A stretch of 64,000 bases of DNA, taken from the NCBI GenBank assembly GCA_002345025.1, contig DDUX01000057.1:1470-65469 (forward strand). The letters are read 5' to 3'. The translations under genes and the position numbers were made by a program. The DNA is from Candidatus Accumulibacter iunctus (GTDB lineage Bacteria > Pseudomonadota > Gammaproteobacteria > Burkholderiales > Rhodocyclaceae). Positions 44,719 through 54,248 of the stretch are shown one piece after another. Positions within the stretch are counted from its first letter, which is position 1. The number at the start of each line of letters is the position of its first letter. Below the pieces are notes generated by a model that was given only the letters and a program-made list of their open reading frames with translations, searched no databases and had not been told where the DNA came from.

Positions 44719-45975
44719 ATGAGCGAGCAAGCGCTGCAAATCCGCAACGGCCGCGTGGTCGATCCGGCCAACGGGGTGGACGCACAGCTCGATCTGTTCA
44801 TCGCCGGCGGCTGTATCGCGGCAGTCGGCCAGCCACCGCCTGGCTTCACGGCGCAGCGTGTGGTGGACGCGAGCGGCATGATCGTCTGTCCTGGACTGGT
44901 CGATCTGTCGGCACGTCTGGGCGGCATCGAGCCCGAGTTGGCGGCAGCCGTCGCCGGCGGCGTCACCTCGCTCGCCTGCCCGCCCGACAGCAAGCCACCC
45001 CTCGACGAGCCGGGACTCGTCGAGAGGCTGGTCAGACGCACCGACACCCTTGGCTTGGCGCGCGTCTATCCGATCGGCGCTCTGACGCAGCAGCTCGCCG
45101 GCGAGCGGCTCGCCGAGATGAACGGCCTGGCACGGGCCGGCTGCATCGCTTTCTCACAGGCGAAGCGGGCGATCGTCGACACGCAACTCCTGCTGCGCGC
45201 GATGCAGTATGCGGCGACCTTTGGCTACGCGGTTCGCCTGCGGCCGCAGGATGACTTTCTTGCCCGCGAGGGCGTCGCACACGATGGTGAAGTCGCGTCG
45301 CGGCTGGGCCTGACCGGCATCCCGGTCGTCGCCGAAAGCATCGCGACGGCGACCGCACTGCAATTGGCCGCACACACCGGCGTACGCCTGCACCTTTCGC
45401 GCCTCTCGTCGGCCGCCGCGATCGACCTCGTTCGCACAGCCAAGGGTGCCGGCATGCGGGTCAGCTGCGACGTTGCGGTGCACCACCTGCACCTGTCCGA
45501 GATGGACATCGGCTTCTTCGACAGCAATGCACGTTTCGACCCACCGCTGCGCTCGGCCACCGACCGCGACGCGCTGCGCAGCGCCGCCGCCGACGGCCTG
45601 GCGGCGATCTGTTCCGACCATACGCCGGTCGATGCGGACGGCAAGCAGCTGCCGTTTGCCGAAGCGCTGCCCGGCGCCACCGGGCTCGAGCTGCTGCTGC
45701 CTCTGACGCTGCTCTGGGCAGCGCAGTCCGGGCTGCCTATGCTGCAGGCGCTGGCCCGCATCACTTCGGATGCGGCGGCGATCCTCGACATCGAAGCGGG
45801 TTCGCTGGGCGTCGGCAAGGCAGCCGACCTCTGCATCTTCGACCCGGCCGAGTCCTGGCGCATCACTCCCGATTCCTTGCGCAGCCAGGGCAAGCACACG
45901 CCCTATCTCGGCTACGAACTCAGCGGCCGCGTCCACCTGACGCTGGTCGGCGGCAGGGTCGTCTTCGAGCGCTGA
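44719..45975 (+). CDS. pyrC': dihydroorotase-like protein PyrC', probably non-catalytic
   Basis: 418 residues with the amidohydrolase fold of dihydroorotase. The zinc-binding HxH after PGL-x-DL is replaced by SAR (S64-A65-R66 in PGLVDLSARLGG), and the next histidine region reads RLRPQDDFLA instead of LHCED. The later RLHLSRLSSA and SDHTPVDAD segments are kept. With at least three metal ligands missing it should lack dihydroorotase activity. In Pseudomonas an equivalent PyrC' holds aspartate transcarbamoylase together; the same role is inferred here from adjacency to pyrB. An active pyrC must lie elsewhere. Confidence 0.9.
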   Translation: MSEQALQIRNGRVVDPANGVDAQLDLFIAGGCIAAVGQPPPGFTAQRVVDASGMIVCPGLVDLSARLGGIEPELAAAVAGGVTSLACPPDSKPPLDEPGLVERLVRRTDTLGLARVYPIGALTQQLAGERLAEMNGLARAGCIAFSQAKRAIVDTQLLLRAMQYAATFGYAVRLRPQDDFLAREGVAHDGEVASRLGLTGIPVVAESIATATALQLAAHTGVRLHLSRLSSAAAIDLVRTAKGAGMRVSCDVAVHHLHLSEMDIGFFDSNARFDPPLRSATDRDALRSAAADGLAAICSDHTPVDADGKQLPFAEALPGATGLELLLPLTLLWAAQSGLPMLQALARITSDAAAILDIEAGSLGVGKAADLCIFDPAESWRITPDSLRSQGKHTPYLGYELSGRVHLTLVGGRVVFER

Positions 45976-46008
45976 CGCGGACGCCGACTCGCCCGCATCG
46001 CGGCGCCC

Positions 46009-46299
46009 TCATTCGCCGAGCAGGCGCGGCACCGCGTCGGTCGGCGCGCCGCTGACCAGCAACAGCTTGCGCCGCGACGTCTGACCACTGCGGATCACCA
46101 CCGCCGTCCGCGGCACGTCGAGACGCTGGGCGACGAGATCGACCAGTGCCGCATTCGCGCGGCCATCGATCGCTGCTGCCACGAGACGAATCTTCAGTGC
46201 ATCACCGTGCTCTCCGGCAACCTCGCTGCGCTTTGCACCCGGCTGAACATGAACCGTCAGACTCAGCGTCCCGGCAACCTGACGCGCCCAATGGCTCAC
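46009..46299 (-). CDS. yggU: YggU/DUF167 family protein
   Basis: 96 residues: LSLTVHVQPGAKRSEVAGEHGDALKIRLVAAAIDGRANAALVDLVAQRLDVPRTAVVIRSGQTSRRKLLLV, the full DUF167 pattern. Function unknown. It is the last gene of yggS-proC-yggT-yggU, three bases after yggT. Confidence 0.92.
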   Translation of the reverse strand: MSHWARQVAGTLSLTVHVQPGAKRSEVAGEHGDALKIRLVAAAIDGRANAALVDLVAQRLDVPRTAVVIRSGQTSRRKLLLVSGAPTDAVPRLLGE

Positions 46300-46302
46300 G
46301 GC

Positions 46303-46842
46303 CTAGAGGAACATCAGCAGCAGCTGCGCGAAGACGATGGCGATCAGCGGTGCCAGGTCGACACCGCCAATCGTCGGCACGAAGCGCTGGATCGGGCGCA
46401 GGACCGGCCGTGTCAGTTGCGATACCGGCTGGCCGAGCGGCGAATAGGGGCTGATCCACGACAGCACCGCCTGGATCAGCAGCGCAGCGATCAGCAGATA
46501 GATGGTCAGGCGCAGCGTGGCGAGAAGCCCGTACCAGAAGACGAGCGGCAGCCAAACCCCGACGACGGCACTGTCGATGCCACCACGCACGATGAACACC
46601 GCCGACGCGTAAACGACCTGCAGAAGGTACGCCGGCAGGAGGCTTGCCAGATCGAGGCCGTAGAAACCCGGCAGGAGCCGGCGCAGCGGCCTGACCAGCC
46701 AGTTGCTCAGTGCGACGACGAAAGTGCCGAGCTGATTGTTGAAGGATACCCGGCAGGCCTGCATGAAGAACCGCAGCAGCAGGGCAACGGTCAGGAACGA
46801 TGCCAGCGCATCGAGCAGGAAGAGACCGGCAGCAGCGATCAT
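46303..46842 (-). CDS. yggT: YggT family membrane protein
   Basis: 179 residues with two YggT repeats, each with paired hydrophobic helices: FFMQACRVSFNNQLGTFVVALSNWLVRPLRRLLPG and IQAVLSWISPYSPLGQPVSQLTRPVLRPIQRFVP. Related proteins are linked to osmotic tolerance, cell division or cytochrome assembly. Its start shares one base with the proC stop. Confidence 0.92.
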   Translation of the reverse strand: MIAAAGLFLLDALASFLTVALLLRFFMQACRVSFNNQLGTFVVALSNWLVRPLRRLLPGFYGLDLASLLPAYLLQVVYASAVFIVRGGIDSAVVGVWLPLVFWYGLLATLRLTIYLLIAALLIQAVLSWISPYSPLGQPVSQLTRPVLRPIQRFVPTIGGVDLAPLIAIVFAQLLLMFL

Positions 46843-47657
46843 CAGCCATCCTGGCCCAGAAGTTCACCCAGCTCGCGGCCGCGCGAGTTGGCGGCGAGCA
46901 CGCCCGCGATGAAGCCTTCCTTGACACAGCGCTGCTCCATCGTGCGCAGCGCCGCTTCCGTCGTGCCGCCTTTCGAAGTCACCCGCTCGCGCAGGACGCA
47001 GGCCGCTTCGTCGGACTGGGCAGCGAGCCTGGCGGCACCGAGGACGGTGTCGATCGACAGTTGCCGCGCCTGCGCGGCAGTCAGGCCGAGTTCGCCGGCC
47101 GCCTGCTGCAGCGCCTCGATGAAGAGAAAGACGTAGGCCGGCCCGCTCCCGGAGATCGCGGTCACCGCGTCCATCTTCTCCTCATCGGCAATCCACAGCG
47201 TGCTGCCGACCGCCTGCAGGATACGCTCGGCGCCCAGCCTCTCGGCCATCGAAACGGCCGCCATGGCGCACAACCCGGTAACCCCCGCGCCAATCAGTGC
47301 CGGCGTGTTCGGCATCGCGCGCACGATCTTGCCATGGCCACCGAGCCAGCGCGAGACATCCGCCAGACGAAGGCCGGCGGCGATGCTGATGATGAGCTGC
47401 TGCCTGAGGAACGGCAGCAACGGCGGACACGCCTCGCGCATCTGCTGCGGCTTCACCGACAGCAGCAGCGCATCACAATCGAGCGCGACGGCGCTGGCTG
47501 ATTCATAGCAGCGAATACCATAGGCAAGGCGCAGTTTGGCGCGACCCTGCGCGCCGAGCTCGATGACCGCAATGTCCGAGGCCGCGAAGCCGGTCTTCAC
47601 CAGCCCGCCAATCAGCGCATTCGCCATGTTGCCACCACCAAGGAACGTGATCTTCAT
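46842..47657 (-). CDS. proC: pyrroline-5-carboxylate reductase
   Basis: 271 residues. Last step of proline synthesis. The Rossmann loop is ITFLGGGNMANALIGGLVKTGF; the C-terminal domain has DAVTAISGSGPAYVFLFIEALQQAAGELGL and VTSKGGTTEAALRTMEQ. It overlaps yggS by four bases, a conserved pairing. Confidence 0.96.
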   Translation of the reverse strand: MKITFLGGGNMANALIGGLVKTGFAASDIAVIELGAQGRAKLRLAYGIRCYESASAVALDCDALLLSVKPQQMREACPPLLPFLRQQLIISIAAGLRLADVSRWLGGHGKIVRAMPNTPALIGAGVTGLCAMAAVSMAERLGAERILQAVGSTLWIADEEKMDAVTAISGSGPAYVFLFIEALQQAAGELGLTAAQARQLSIDTVLGAARLAAQSDEAACVLRERVTSKGGTTEAALRTMEQRCVKEGFIAGVLAANSRGRELGELLGQDG

Positions 47658-48337
47658 CGTCTCTCACCAAAAATTGCCGTGCCCACGCGCAGCAGTGTCG
47701 CGCCCTCCGCAATCGCGGCCTCGAGGTCGTGCGACATGCCCATCGACAGCGAATCCAGCGACAAACCATCGGCTCGCAAATGCTGACAAAGTTCCCGCAG
47801 GCGACGGAACGTGCTGCGCTGCTCGGCGAAGTCGTCCGTCGCTGCCGGAATCGCCATCAGGCCGCGCAGACGGAGTCGGGGCAATACGGCAACCGCTTGC
47901 GCCAAGGCCGGCACCGCCGCCGGCGGGACTCCCGCCTTGCTCGCCTCGCCACTGACGTTCACCTGCAGACAGACCGACAGCTCGGGCATGGTCGCCGGAC
48001 GCTGCGCGGCGAGCCGCTGGGCGATTCGCAGTTCATCGACCGAGTGCACCCAGTCGAAGGATTCTGCCACCAGACGCGTCTTGTTGGCCTGCAGCACGCC
48101 GATGAAATGCCATTCGATCCGCAGGTCGCGCAGTTCGTTGATCTTGCTGACGGCTTCCTGCACGTAGCTCTCGCCGAAAGCCTGCTGGCCGGCGGCGGCC
48201 AACTCGCGCAGTGCCGCCGCCGGCCAGGTCTTGCTCACGGCGAGCAGGCGAATGTCGGCCGGGTCGCGACCGTACAGTCGCGCGGCGTCGGCGATTCGCG
48301 CGCGTACGGCTTGCAGCTTGGCAGGAAGTGTGGTCAT
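47654..48337 (-). CDS. yggS: YggS-family PLP homeostasis protein
   Basis: 227 residues. A single-domain PLP-binding TIM barrel: IRLLAVSKTWPAAALRELAAAGQQAFGESYVQEAVSK has the PLP lysine (VSK), followed by WHFIGVLQANKTRLV, VNVSGEASKAGVP, and SMGMSHDLEAAIAEGATLLRVGTAIFG. It buffers free pyridoxal phosphate. The ATG at 48337 lies 69 bases from the divergent pilT. Confidence 0.95.
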   Translation of the reverse strand: MTTLPAKLQAVRARIADAARLYGRDPADIRLLAVSKTWPAAALRELAAAGQQAFGESYVQEAVSKINELRDLRIEWHFIGVLQANKTRLVAESFDWVHSVDELRIAQRLAAQRPATMPELSVCLQVNVSGEASKAGVPPAAVPALAQAVAVLPRLRLRGLMAIPAATDDFAEQRSTFRRLRELCQHLRADGLSLDSLSMGMSHDLEAAIAEGATLLRVGTAIFGERR

Positions 48338-48406
48338 AATCGGGCGTCGCGCAGGTTGATCGCAGTATAACACCGCGCCCAGCCCACCGCCCGAGGACCG
48401 AACCGG

Positions 48407-49453
48407 ATGGACATCACCGAACTGCTGGCTTTCAGTGTCAAGAACAAGGCTTCCGATCTCCACCTCTCCGCCGGTCTGCCACCCATCATCCGCGTCAATG
48501 GTGACGTCCGGCGAATCAACCTGCCAGCGATGGAGCACAAGCTCGTGCATGGCATGGTGTACGACATCATGAGCGACGCGCAGCGCAAACAGTACGAGGA
48601 TACGCGGGAATGCGACTTCTCATTCGAGATTCCCAATCTCGCCCGCTTCCGGGTCAATGCCTTCGTGCAGAACCGCGGCGCCGGCGCGGTGTTCCGGACA
48701 ATTCCGTCAAAGGTCCTGACCCTCGAGGATCTCAACTGCCCACGCATCTTCAAGGACATCGCGGAGTACCCGCGTGGCATCGTCCTCGTCACCGGTCCGA
48801 CCGGTTCGGGCAAGTCGACCACGCTGGCGGCGATGATCAACCACGTCAACGAGAATGCCTATCATCACATCTTGACCGTCGAGGACCCGATCGAGTTCGT
48901 GCACCAACCGAAACGATGCCTGATCAACCAGCGCGAAGTCGGTCCGCATACGCTGTCGTTCCAGAACGCCCTGCGCTCGGCTCTGCGCGAAGACCCGGAC
49001 GTGATTCTCGTCGGCGAGATGCGCGACCTCGAAACCATCCGCCTCGCACTGACCGGCGCCGAGACCGGTCACCTGGTCTTCGCCACCCTGCACACCTCGA
49101 GCGCTGCCAAGACGATCGACCGCATCGTCGACGTCTTCCCGGCAGCCGAAAAGGAAATGGTCCGCTCGATGCTCTCCGAATCGCTGCGCGCGGTCATCTC
49201 GCAAACCCTGCTGAAGACCAAGGACGGCCAGGGACGGGTCGCGGCGCACGAAATCCTGATCGGCACGCCGGCCATCCGCAACCTGATCCGCGAGAACAAG
49301 GTGGCGCAGATGTACTCGTCGTTGCAGACCGGGCAGCAGTTCGGCATGCAGACACTTGACCAGGCTCTGATCGAGCTCGTCAGACGGAATATCGTTGGTG
49401 CACCCGAGGCACGCCTGAAGGCGGCCAACAAGGACTCCATCCCTGGCGCATGA
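48407..49453 (+). CDS. pilT: type IV pilus retraction ATPase PilT
   Basis: 348 residues. Walker A GPTGSGKSTTLAAMI, Asp box ILTVEDPIEFVHQPKRCLINQREVG, Walker B ALREDPDVILVGEMRDLETI, His box TGHLVFATLHTSSAAKTIDRIVDVFP, and the AIRNLIRENKVAQM retraction motif near the end. It powers pilus depolymerisation for twitching. pilU follows after 27 bases. Confidence 0.97.
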   Translation: MDITELLAFSVKNKASDLHLSAGLPPIIRVNGDVRRINLPAMEHKLVHGMVYDIMSDAQRKQYEDTRECDFSFEIPNLARFRVNAFVQNRGAGAVFRTIPSKVLTLEDLNCPRIFKDIAEYPRGIVLVTGPTGSGKSTTLAAMINHVNENAYHHILTVEDPIEFVHQPKRCLINQREVGPHTLSFQNALRSALREDPDVILVGEMRDLETIRLALTGAETGHLVFATLHTSSAAKTIDRIVDVFPAAEKEMVRSMLSESLRAVISQTLLKTKDGQGRVAAHEILIGTPAIRNLIRENKVAQMYSSLQTGQQFGMQTLDQALIELVRRNIVGAPEARLKAANKDSIPGA

Positions 49454-49480
49454 GCCAGCCATTCAAGCGGGAGGATCAGC

Positions 49481-50620
49481 ATGGAAAACGATCAGGCTTT
49501 GAAGTTCATGCACGAACTGCTGCGCCTGATGGTTCAGAAGAACGGCTCCGACCTTTTCATCACGGCGAACTTCCCGCCGGCGATCAAGGTCGATGGCAAG
49601 GTGATTCCGGTGTCGAGCCAGCCGCTGCTGCCGCAGCACTCGGCGGAACTGGCGCGCTCGCTGATGAACGACCGCCAGGCGTCGGAGTTCGAAGCCACCA
49701 AGGAGTGCAACTTCGCCATCTCTCCAGCCGGCATCGGTCGCTTTCGCGTCAACGCGCTGGTGCAGCAGGGACGCGTCGCAGTCGTCTGCCGGACGATCAA
49801 TCTGGTCGTACCGACACTCGAGGACCTCGGGCTGCCGCCGGTGCTCAAGGACATCGCCATGACGCTGCGTGGTCTGGTCATATTCGTCGGCGGCACCGGC
49901 ACCGGCAAGACGACCTCGCTCGCGGCCCTGCTCGACCACCGCAACCAGAACAGCCAGGGACACATCATCACCATCGAGGATCCGATCGAGTTCGTGCATG
50001 AGCACAAGAAGTCGATCGTCACCCAGCGCGAGATCGGCGTCGACACCGACAGCTGGGAAGTGGCGCTGAAGAATACCCTGCGCCAGGCACCGAACGTGAT
50101 CATGATGGGCGAGATTCGCGATCGGGCAACGATGGACTATGCCATCGCCTTCGCCGAGACCGGGCACCTCTGCCTGGCGACGCTGCACGCAAACAGCGCC
50201 AACCAGGCCATCGACCGGGTGATCAACTTCTTCCCCGAGGAGCGCCGGCACCAGTTGCTGATGGACCTGTCGCTCAACCTGCGTGCCCTGGTATCACAAC
50301 GTCTGCTGCCGAAGAAGGACGGCAAGGGACGCGCGCCGGCGATCGAGATCATGCTCAATTCACCGCTCATTTCCGACCTGATCTTCAAGGGCCAGGTGCA
50401 GGAGATCAAGGATGTCATGAAGCGGTCGCGGGAGCTCGGCATGCAGACCTTCGACCAGGCGCTCTTCGACCTCTACGAGAGCGGCCAGATCACCTATACC
50501 GATGCCCTGCGCAACGCCGACTCGCTCAACGACCTGCGGCTGCAGATCAAGCTGTACGGCAAGGAGTCGAAGGACCGCGACCTGACTGCCGGGCTCGGTC
50601 ACCTGGGCATCGTCGAGTGA
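49481..50620 (+). CDS. pilU: PilT-dependent retraction ATPase PilU
   Basis: 379 residues. Same core as PilT with a GGTGTGKTTSLAALL Walker A, TIEDPIEFVHEHKKSIVTQREIGVDT, VIMMGEIRDRATMDYAIAFAETGHLCLATLHANSANQAIDRVINFFPEE, and a longer C-terminus (KSRELGMQTFDQ-like end, then LYGKESKDRDLTAGLGHLGI). PilU assists PilT under load. The gene converges on the rlmL-like gene with a 40-base gap. Confidence 0.96.
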   Translation: MENDQALKFMHELLRLMVQKNGSDLFITANFPPAIKVDGKVIPVSSQPLLPQHSAELARSLMNDRQASEFEATKECNFAISPAGIGRFRVNALVQQGRVAVVCRTINLVVPTLEDLGLPPVLKDIAMTLRGLVIFVGGTGTGKTTSLAALLDHRNQNSQGHIITIEDPIEFVHEHKKSIVTQREIGVDTDSWEVALKNTLRQAPNVIMMGEIRDRATMDYAIAFAETGHLCLATLHANSANQAIDRVINFFPEERRHQLLMDLSLNLRALVSQRLLPKKDGKGRAPAIEIMLNSPLISDLIFKGQVQEIKDVMKRSRELGMQTFDQALFDLYESGQITYTDALRNADSLNDLRLQIKLYGKESKDRDLTAGLGHLGIVE

Positions 50621-50660
50621 AGCCTCTGCCGCCTGCTGGCGACGCGACGGCAACAACCCC

Positions 50661-51800
50661 TCAGCCGCGGTTGCTGCCGGCAACCATGCGGAACTCGTAC
50701 AGCCGGCACTCCAGTGCGCCGTTGAACAGCGGCGTCTTCCTGCTCGGGGTCAGGCGTACCATCCTCGGCAGGCGGGTGTCGGCGCTGATCAGATGGCAGT
50801 TCCAGCCGGCGAACCGACGCTTCAGCGCACTGCCGAGCAAGGGGTAGAAACGCGCCAGTTCATCGTCGTCGGAAACCCGCTCGCCATAGGGCGGGTTGCT
50901 GACCATGATGCCGCTCGCAGCCGGCGCCTCGATCTCGAGCAGATCGCCGGCGGCGAGACGAACCGCCGGCAGCAGACCGGCACGATCGAGATTGGCAAGG
51001 CTTGCGCGTACCGCCACTGGCGAGATGTCGCTGCCGAAGATGGCCATCTCGGCCGCCGCACGCTCGTCGGCCCGTGCCCGCTCGAGAAGGCCCTGCCACA
51101 GTTCGGGCTGGAACTGGCGCAGGCGCTGGAAAGCGAATTCGCGCCGCGCGCCCGGTGCCCGGCCGAGCGCCATCTGTGCCGCCTCGAGGAGGAAGGTACC
51201 GCTGCCACACATCGGGTCGAGCAGCGGCACGCCCGGCTGCCAGCCACTGAGACGAAGGATGCCCGCGGCAAGGTTCTCCTTCAGGGGCGCGTCGACGGTC
51301 TTCTGCCGAAAGCCGCGCTGGTGGAGCGGCGCGCCCGAGGTATCGACATACAGGGTGCATTCGCTCTGGCTCAGGAAGCCCAGAATCCTGATGTCCGGCT
51401 CGCGGGTATCGACGCTCGGGCGACTTCCCGACTCGCGACGAAAACGGTCGCAGACGGCGTCCTTGATCCGCAGCGTGACGAACTCGATGCTCTTCAGCGG
51501 ACTCTTCTGCGCCGTGACGTCGACGCGGATCGTCTGTCGCGTCAGGAACCAGCGTGGCCACGGCGTCTCCAGTGCCAGACGATAGATGTCGTCTTCCCTT
51601 GCATACGGCGCCTGTGCCACCCGCCAGAGGATTCGCGTGGCAATCCGCGACTCGAGATTGGCGCGGTAACAGACCGGCCAGTCGCCGCTGAAGTGTACAC
51701 CGCCCGCAATCTCTTCGAGCTGCCCGGCGCCGGCCGCCGCCAGGTCTTCGGCCAGAAGATGTTCCAGGCCGCGTGGGCAACTGGCAAAGAATGCTTCCAT
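50661..51800 (-). CDS. RlmL-type 23S rRNA (guanine-N2) methyltransferase
   Basis: 379 residues from the ATG at 51800. An N-terminal THUMP domain (about 50-165) is followed by a methyltransferase domain: PLHQRGFRQKTVDAPLKENLAAGILRLSGW, the SAM loop LLDPMCGSGTFLLEAA, FGSDISPVAVRASLANL, and the catalytic MVSNPPYGERV. It matches the RlmL half only; the RlmK half found in E. coli RlmKL is absent, as in many betaproteobacteria. It lies 19 bases after hemJ. Confidence 0.92.
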   Translation of the reverse strand: MEAFFASCPRGLEHLLAEDLAAAGAGQLEEIAGGVHFSGDWPVCYRANLESRIATRILWRVAQAPYAREDDIYRLALETPWPRWFLTRQTIRVDVTAQKSPLKSIEFVTLRIKDAVCDRFRRESGSRPSVDTREPDIRILGFLSQSECTLYVDTSGAPLHQRGFRQKTVDAPLKENLAAGILRLSGWQPGVPLLDPMCGSGTFLLEAAQMALGRAPGARREFAFQRLRQFQPELWQGLLERARADERAAAEMAIFGSDISPVAVRASLANLDRAGLLPAVRLAAGDLLEIEAPAASGIMVSNPPYGERVSDDDELARFYPLLGSALKRRFAGWNCHLISADTRLPRMVRLTPSRKTPLFNGALECRLYEFRMVAGSNRG

Positions 51801-51819
51801 CGTTGTTCCCCGCTCCTGG

Positions 51820-52236
51820 CTAGAAAGGCTTGACCACTGCAAGGTAGGTCACTGCCAGCAGGACCAGCACCGGCAACTCGTTGAACCAGCGATACCAGAC
51901 GTCCCGACGCCGGTTGCGACCAGCGGCAAAATCACGCAGCAAGCGTCCACAGTAGGCATGATACGCGACCAGCAACACCACCAGTGCCGTCTTCGCGTGC
52001 AGCCAGCCGCCACCGAAGCCAAAGCCGAACCACAACCAGAGACCGAGGGCGACGGCGAGCACGCCAATCGGCGTCATGAAGCGGTAGAGCTTGCCGGCCA
52101 TCAACAGCAGCCGCGCCCGCTCGGCCTCGCTGCCTGGCGGCACCATCGCCAGGTTCACGAAGATTCGTGGCAGGTAGAACAGCCCGGCAAACCAGCTCAC
52201 CACCATCCACAAGTGCAACACCTTGACGATCAGCAT
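51820..52236 (-). CDS. hemJ: protoporphyrinogen oxidase HemJ
   Basis: 138 residues with four hydrophobic helices. The family pattern includes KVLHLWMVVSWFAGLFYLPRIFVNLAMV with the conserved histidine, LYRFMTPIGVLAVALGLWLW, GGWLHAKTALVVLLVAYHAYCGRLLRDFA and YRWFNELPVLVLLAVTYL. It catalyses protoporphyrinogen IX oxidation in heme synthesis. It overlaps the epimerase-like gene by seven bases. Confidence 0.93.
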   Translation of the reverse strand: MLIVKVLHLWMVVSWFAGLFYLPRIFVNLAMVPPGSEAERARLLLMAGKLYRFMTPIGVLAVALGLWLWFGFGFGGGWLHAKTALVVLLVAYHAYCGRLLRDFAAGRNRRRDVWYRWFNELPVLVLLAVTYLAVVKPF

Positions 52237-53135
52237 CCGCTGTTCCTTTCCCTGGCGGCGGCTCGCACGCCATCGGCAACCTGCGGGTAACGCAGACGAG
52301 CACGCAGTTCCTTCCTGGCACGCCGGTTGAGCAGCCGGCGTGATTCACTCATGAACGACAGTTGCAGCGGCGACAGCAACGCTTCCGCCTCGCGCCGCGA
52401 CACGCGCGGAACGCGTGGCAGGTCGAAGTGGTCGGCGACGAGGTCGAAATACTCGCCCATCCTGATGCGTGAGTCGTCGCTCGCGTTGTAGGTCCGGTTG
52501 CTCCGTCCGTAGCGCAGTGCTGCACAGGCCAGCAGCGCCAGATCGTCGGCATGGATGTGGTTGCTATACACATCGTCGGCATCGCACAGCGCCGGGCTGC
52601 CCTTGCGCAACCGTTCGATCGGCAGGCGGTCGGCGGCGTAGATGCCGGGCGCGCGCAGGATGCTGACGACGACCCCGCGCCGCCCCAGCAGGCGCAATCG
52701 CCGCTCGGCGTCGACACGGCGATGCGCACGGGCAGTGGTCGGCCGCAGGGGTCGGGTCTCGTCGATCAGCTCGCCGCCACAGTCGCCGTACACGCCAGTG
52801 GTGCTTATATAAACGATTCGCTGTGGTAGACTCCTGCCCCGAGCCAGCGCTGCCAGCAGCCAGCGCGTCCGGGGATCGCGTCGGTCGCTCGCCGGGCGCT
52901 TGCCGTCGTGCGACGGCGGTGGGGCCAGATGAACCACGAGGTCGGCAAGACCGGCGATTCGCCGCAGGCTGTGCGGCTGATCGAGGTCCGCCAGAACCGG
53001 TCTGGCGCCTCTTGCGCGCCAGAAGGCGCCCTGCTCGCGATCGCGTATCAGCGCAAAGATGCGGTAGTGGCCGAGCAGATGGGGCAACATGCGGCGCGCC
53101 ACGTCACCGCAACCAACGATCAATAGTCTTCGCAC
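52230..53135 (-). CDS. NAD-dependent epimerase/dehydratase-like (extended SDR) protein
   Basis: 301 residues. A Rossmann start LLIVGCGDVARRMLPHLLG, then VYISTTGVYGDCGGELIDETRPLRPTTARAHRRVDAERRL and NHIHADDLALLACAALRYG. The catalytic tyrosine of YxxxK is replaced in the region RAHRRVDAE, as in the atypical SDR group often annotated YeeZ-like, so it may bind NAD without epimerising sugars. It is the first gene of a minus-strand operon with hemJ and the rlmL-like gene and is divergent from the reductase at 53175. Confidence 0.8.
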   Translation of the reverse strand: MRRLLIVGCGDVARRMLPHLLGHYRIFALIRDREQGAFWRARGARPVLADLDQPHSLRRIAGLADLVVHLAPPPSHDGKRPASDRRDPRTRWLLAALARGRSLPQRIVYISTTGVYGDCGGELIDETRPLRPTTARAHRRVDAERRLRLLGRRGVVVSILRAPGIYAADRLPIERLRKGSPALCDADDVYSNHIHADDLALLACAALRYGRSNRTYNASDDSRIRMGEYFDLVADHFDLPRVPRVSRREAEALLSPLQLSFMSESRRLLNRRARKELRARLRYPQVADGVRAAARERNSGC

Positions 53136-53174
53136 CGCATGATTTTACCGGATCAGGACCGCAACGGAGAGACA

Positions 53175-54248
53175 ATGGTTCATCAGGTGGTTGTACGGCC
53201 GAGCGGGCACACCTTCGCCGCCGACGCCGACGAAAGCGTTCTCGCTGCCGCTCTGCGGCAGGGGCTGAGTCTCCCGTACGGCTGCCGCGATGGCGTTTGC
53301 GGAAGCTGTCGCGCGAGGGTCCTGAGCGGCGAGGTGGCGCACGGCAACGCATCGATCGCCGTTCTCGGCGAAGCCGACCGCCTTGCCGGCTTCGCACTCC
53401 TCTGCTGCGCCGTGGCGAAGACCGACCTCTGCATCGAGAGCCGCGAGGCCAGCTCGCTTGCCGACATACCGGTCCGCACCCTGCCGGCACGTGTGCACCG
53501 GCTCGTGCGTGCCGCTCCCGAGGTGATGATCGTCGAGCTGCGATTGCCAAGCAGCGAGCGCCTGCAGTTCCTCGCCGGCCAGTACGTCGACATCCTGCTC
53601 AAGGACGGCAAACGCCGATCGTTCTCGCTCGCCAACGCGCCGCACGACGACGGCCTGCTGCAGCTGCACGTTCGCCGCATCGCAGGTGGTCGGTTCACCG
53701 AGCACGTCTTCGCCGGCATGCGCGAGCGCGACCTGCTGCGCCTGCGTGGCCCATTGGGCAGCTTCTTCCTGCGCGACGAGTCATCGAAGCCGATGCTGCT
53801 GGTCGCCGGCGGCACCGGCTTCGCACCGATCAAGGCGATCGTCGAACACGCTCTCGCGCAGGGCAGCACGCGACCGATGGACATCTACTGGGGTGCGCGC
53901 CAGCGCACCGATCTCTACCTCCTGCAACTGGCAGAGCAATGGGCAATGCAGCATCGCTGGATTCGCTTCGTCCCCGTCCTCTCGGAGTCGCCGCCTGCGG
54001 ACGGCTGGCAGGGCCGCACCGGCCTGGTGCACGCAGCGGCAATGCGCGATCACCCCGACCTGTCGCAATACCAGGCCTACGTCTGCGGTGCGCCGGTGAT
54101 GGTCGCCGCAGCCCGCAAGGATTTTCTCGCCCACTGCCAACTGCCGGCCGACGAGTTCTTCGCCGACTCCTTCGATTACGCTGCCGAGACGCAAGAGGCA
54201 ATCGCCACCAGCGCCGTACCGGAGATGAAGGGTCTACCGCATGAATGA
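53175..54248 (+). CDS. 2Fe-2S ferredoxin/FNR fusion oxidoreductase (CDP-6-deoxy-3,4-glucoseen reductase-like)
   Basis: 357 residues. The N-terminal plant-type ferredoxin domain has the cluster cysteines in LPYGCRDGVCGSCRARV and LLCCAVAK. The FNR domain follows, with the flavin site GKRRSFSLANAP and the NAD(P) site LLVAGGTGFAPIKAIVEHAL, then AYVCGAPVMVAAARKDFLA. It passes electrons from NAD(P)H through FAD to the iron-sulfur cluster and a partner. The ATG at 53175 follows GGAGAG. Its end overlaps the HDOD gene by eight bases. Confidence 0.9.
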   Translation: MVHQVVVRPSGHTFAADADESVLAAALRQGLSLPYGCRDGVCGSCRARVLSGEVAHGNASIAVLGEADRLAGFALLCCAVAKTDLCIESREASSLADIPVRTLPARVHRLVRAAPEVMIVELRLPSSERLQFLAGQYVDILLKDGKRRSFSLANAPHDDGLLQLHVRRIAGGRFTEHVFAGMRERDLLRLRGPLGSFFLRDESSKPMLLVAGGTGFAPIKAIVEHALAQGSTRPMDIYWGARQRTDLYLLQLAEQWAMQHRWIRFVPVLSESPPADGWQGRTGLVHAAAMRDHPDLSQYQAYVCGAPVMVAAARKDFLAHCQLPADEFFADSFDYAAETQEAIATSAVPEMKGLPHE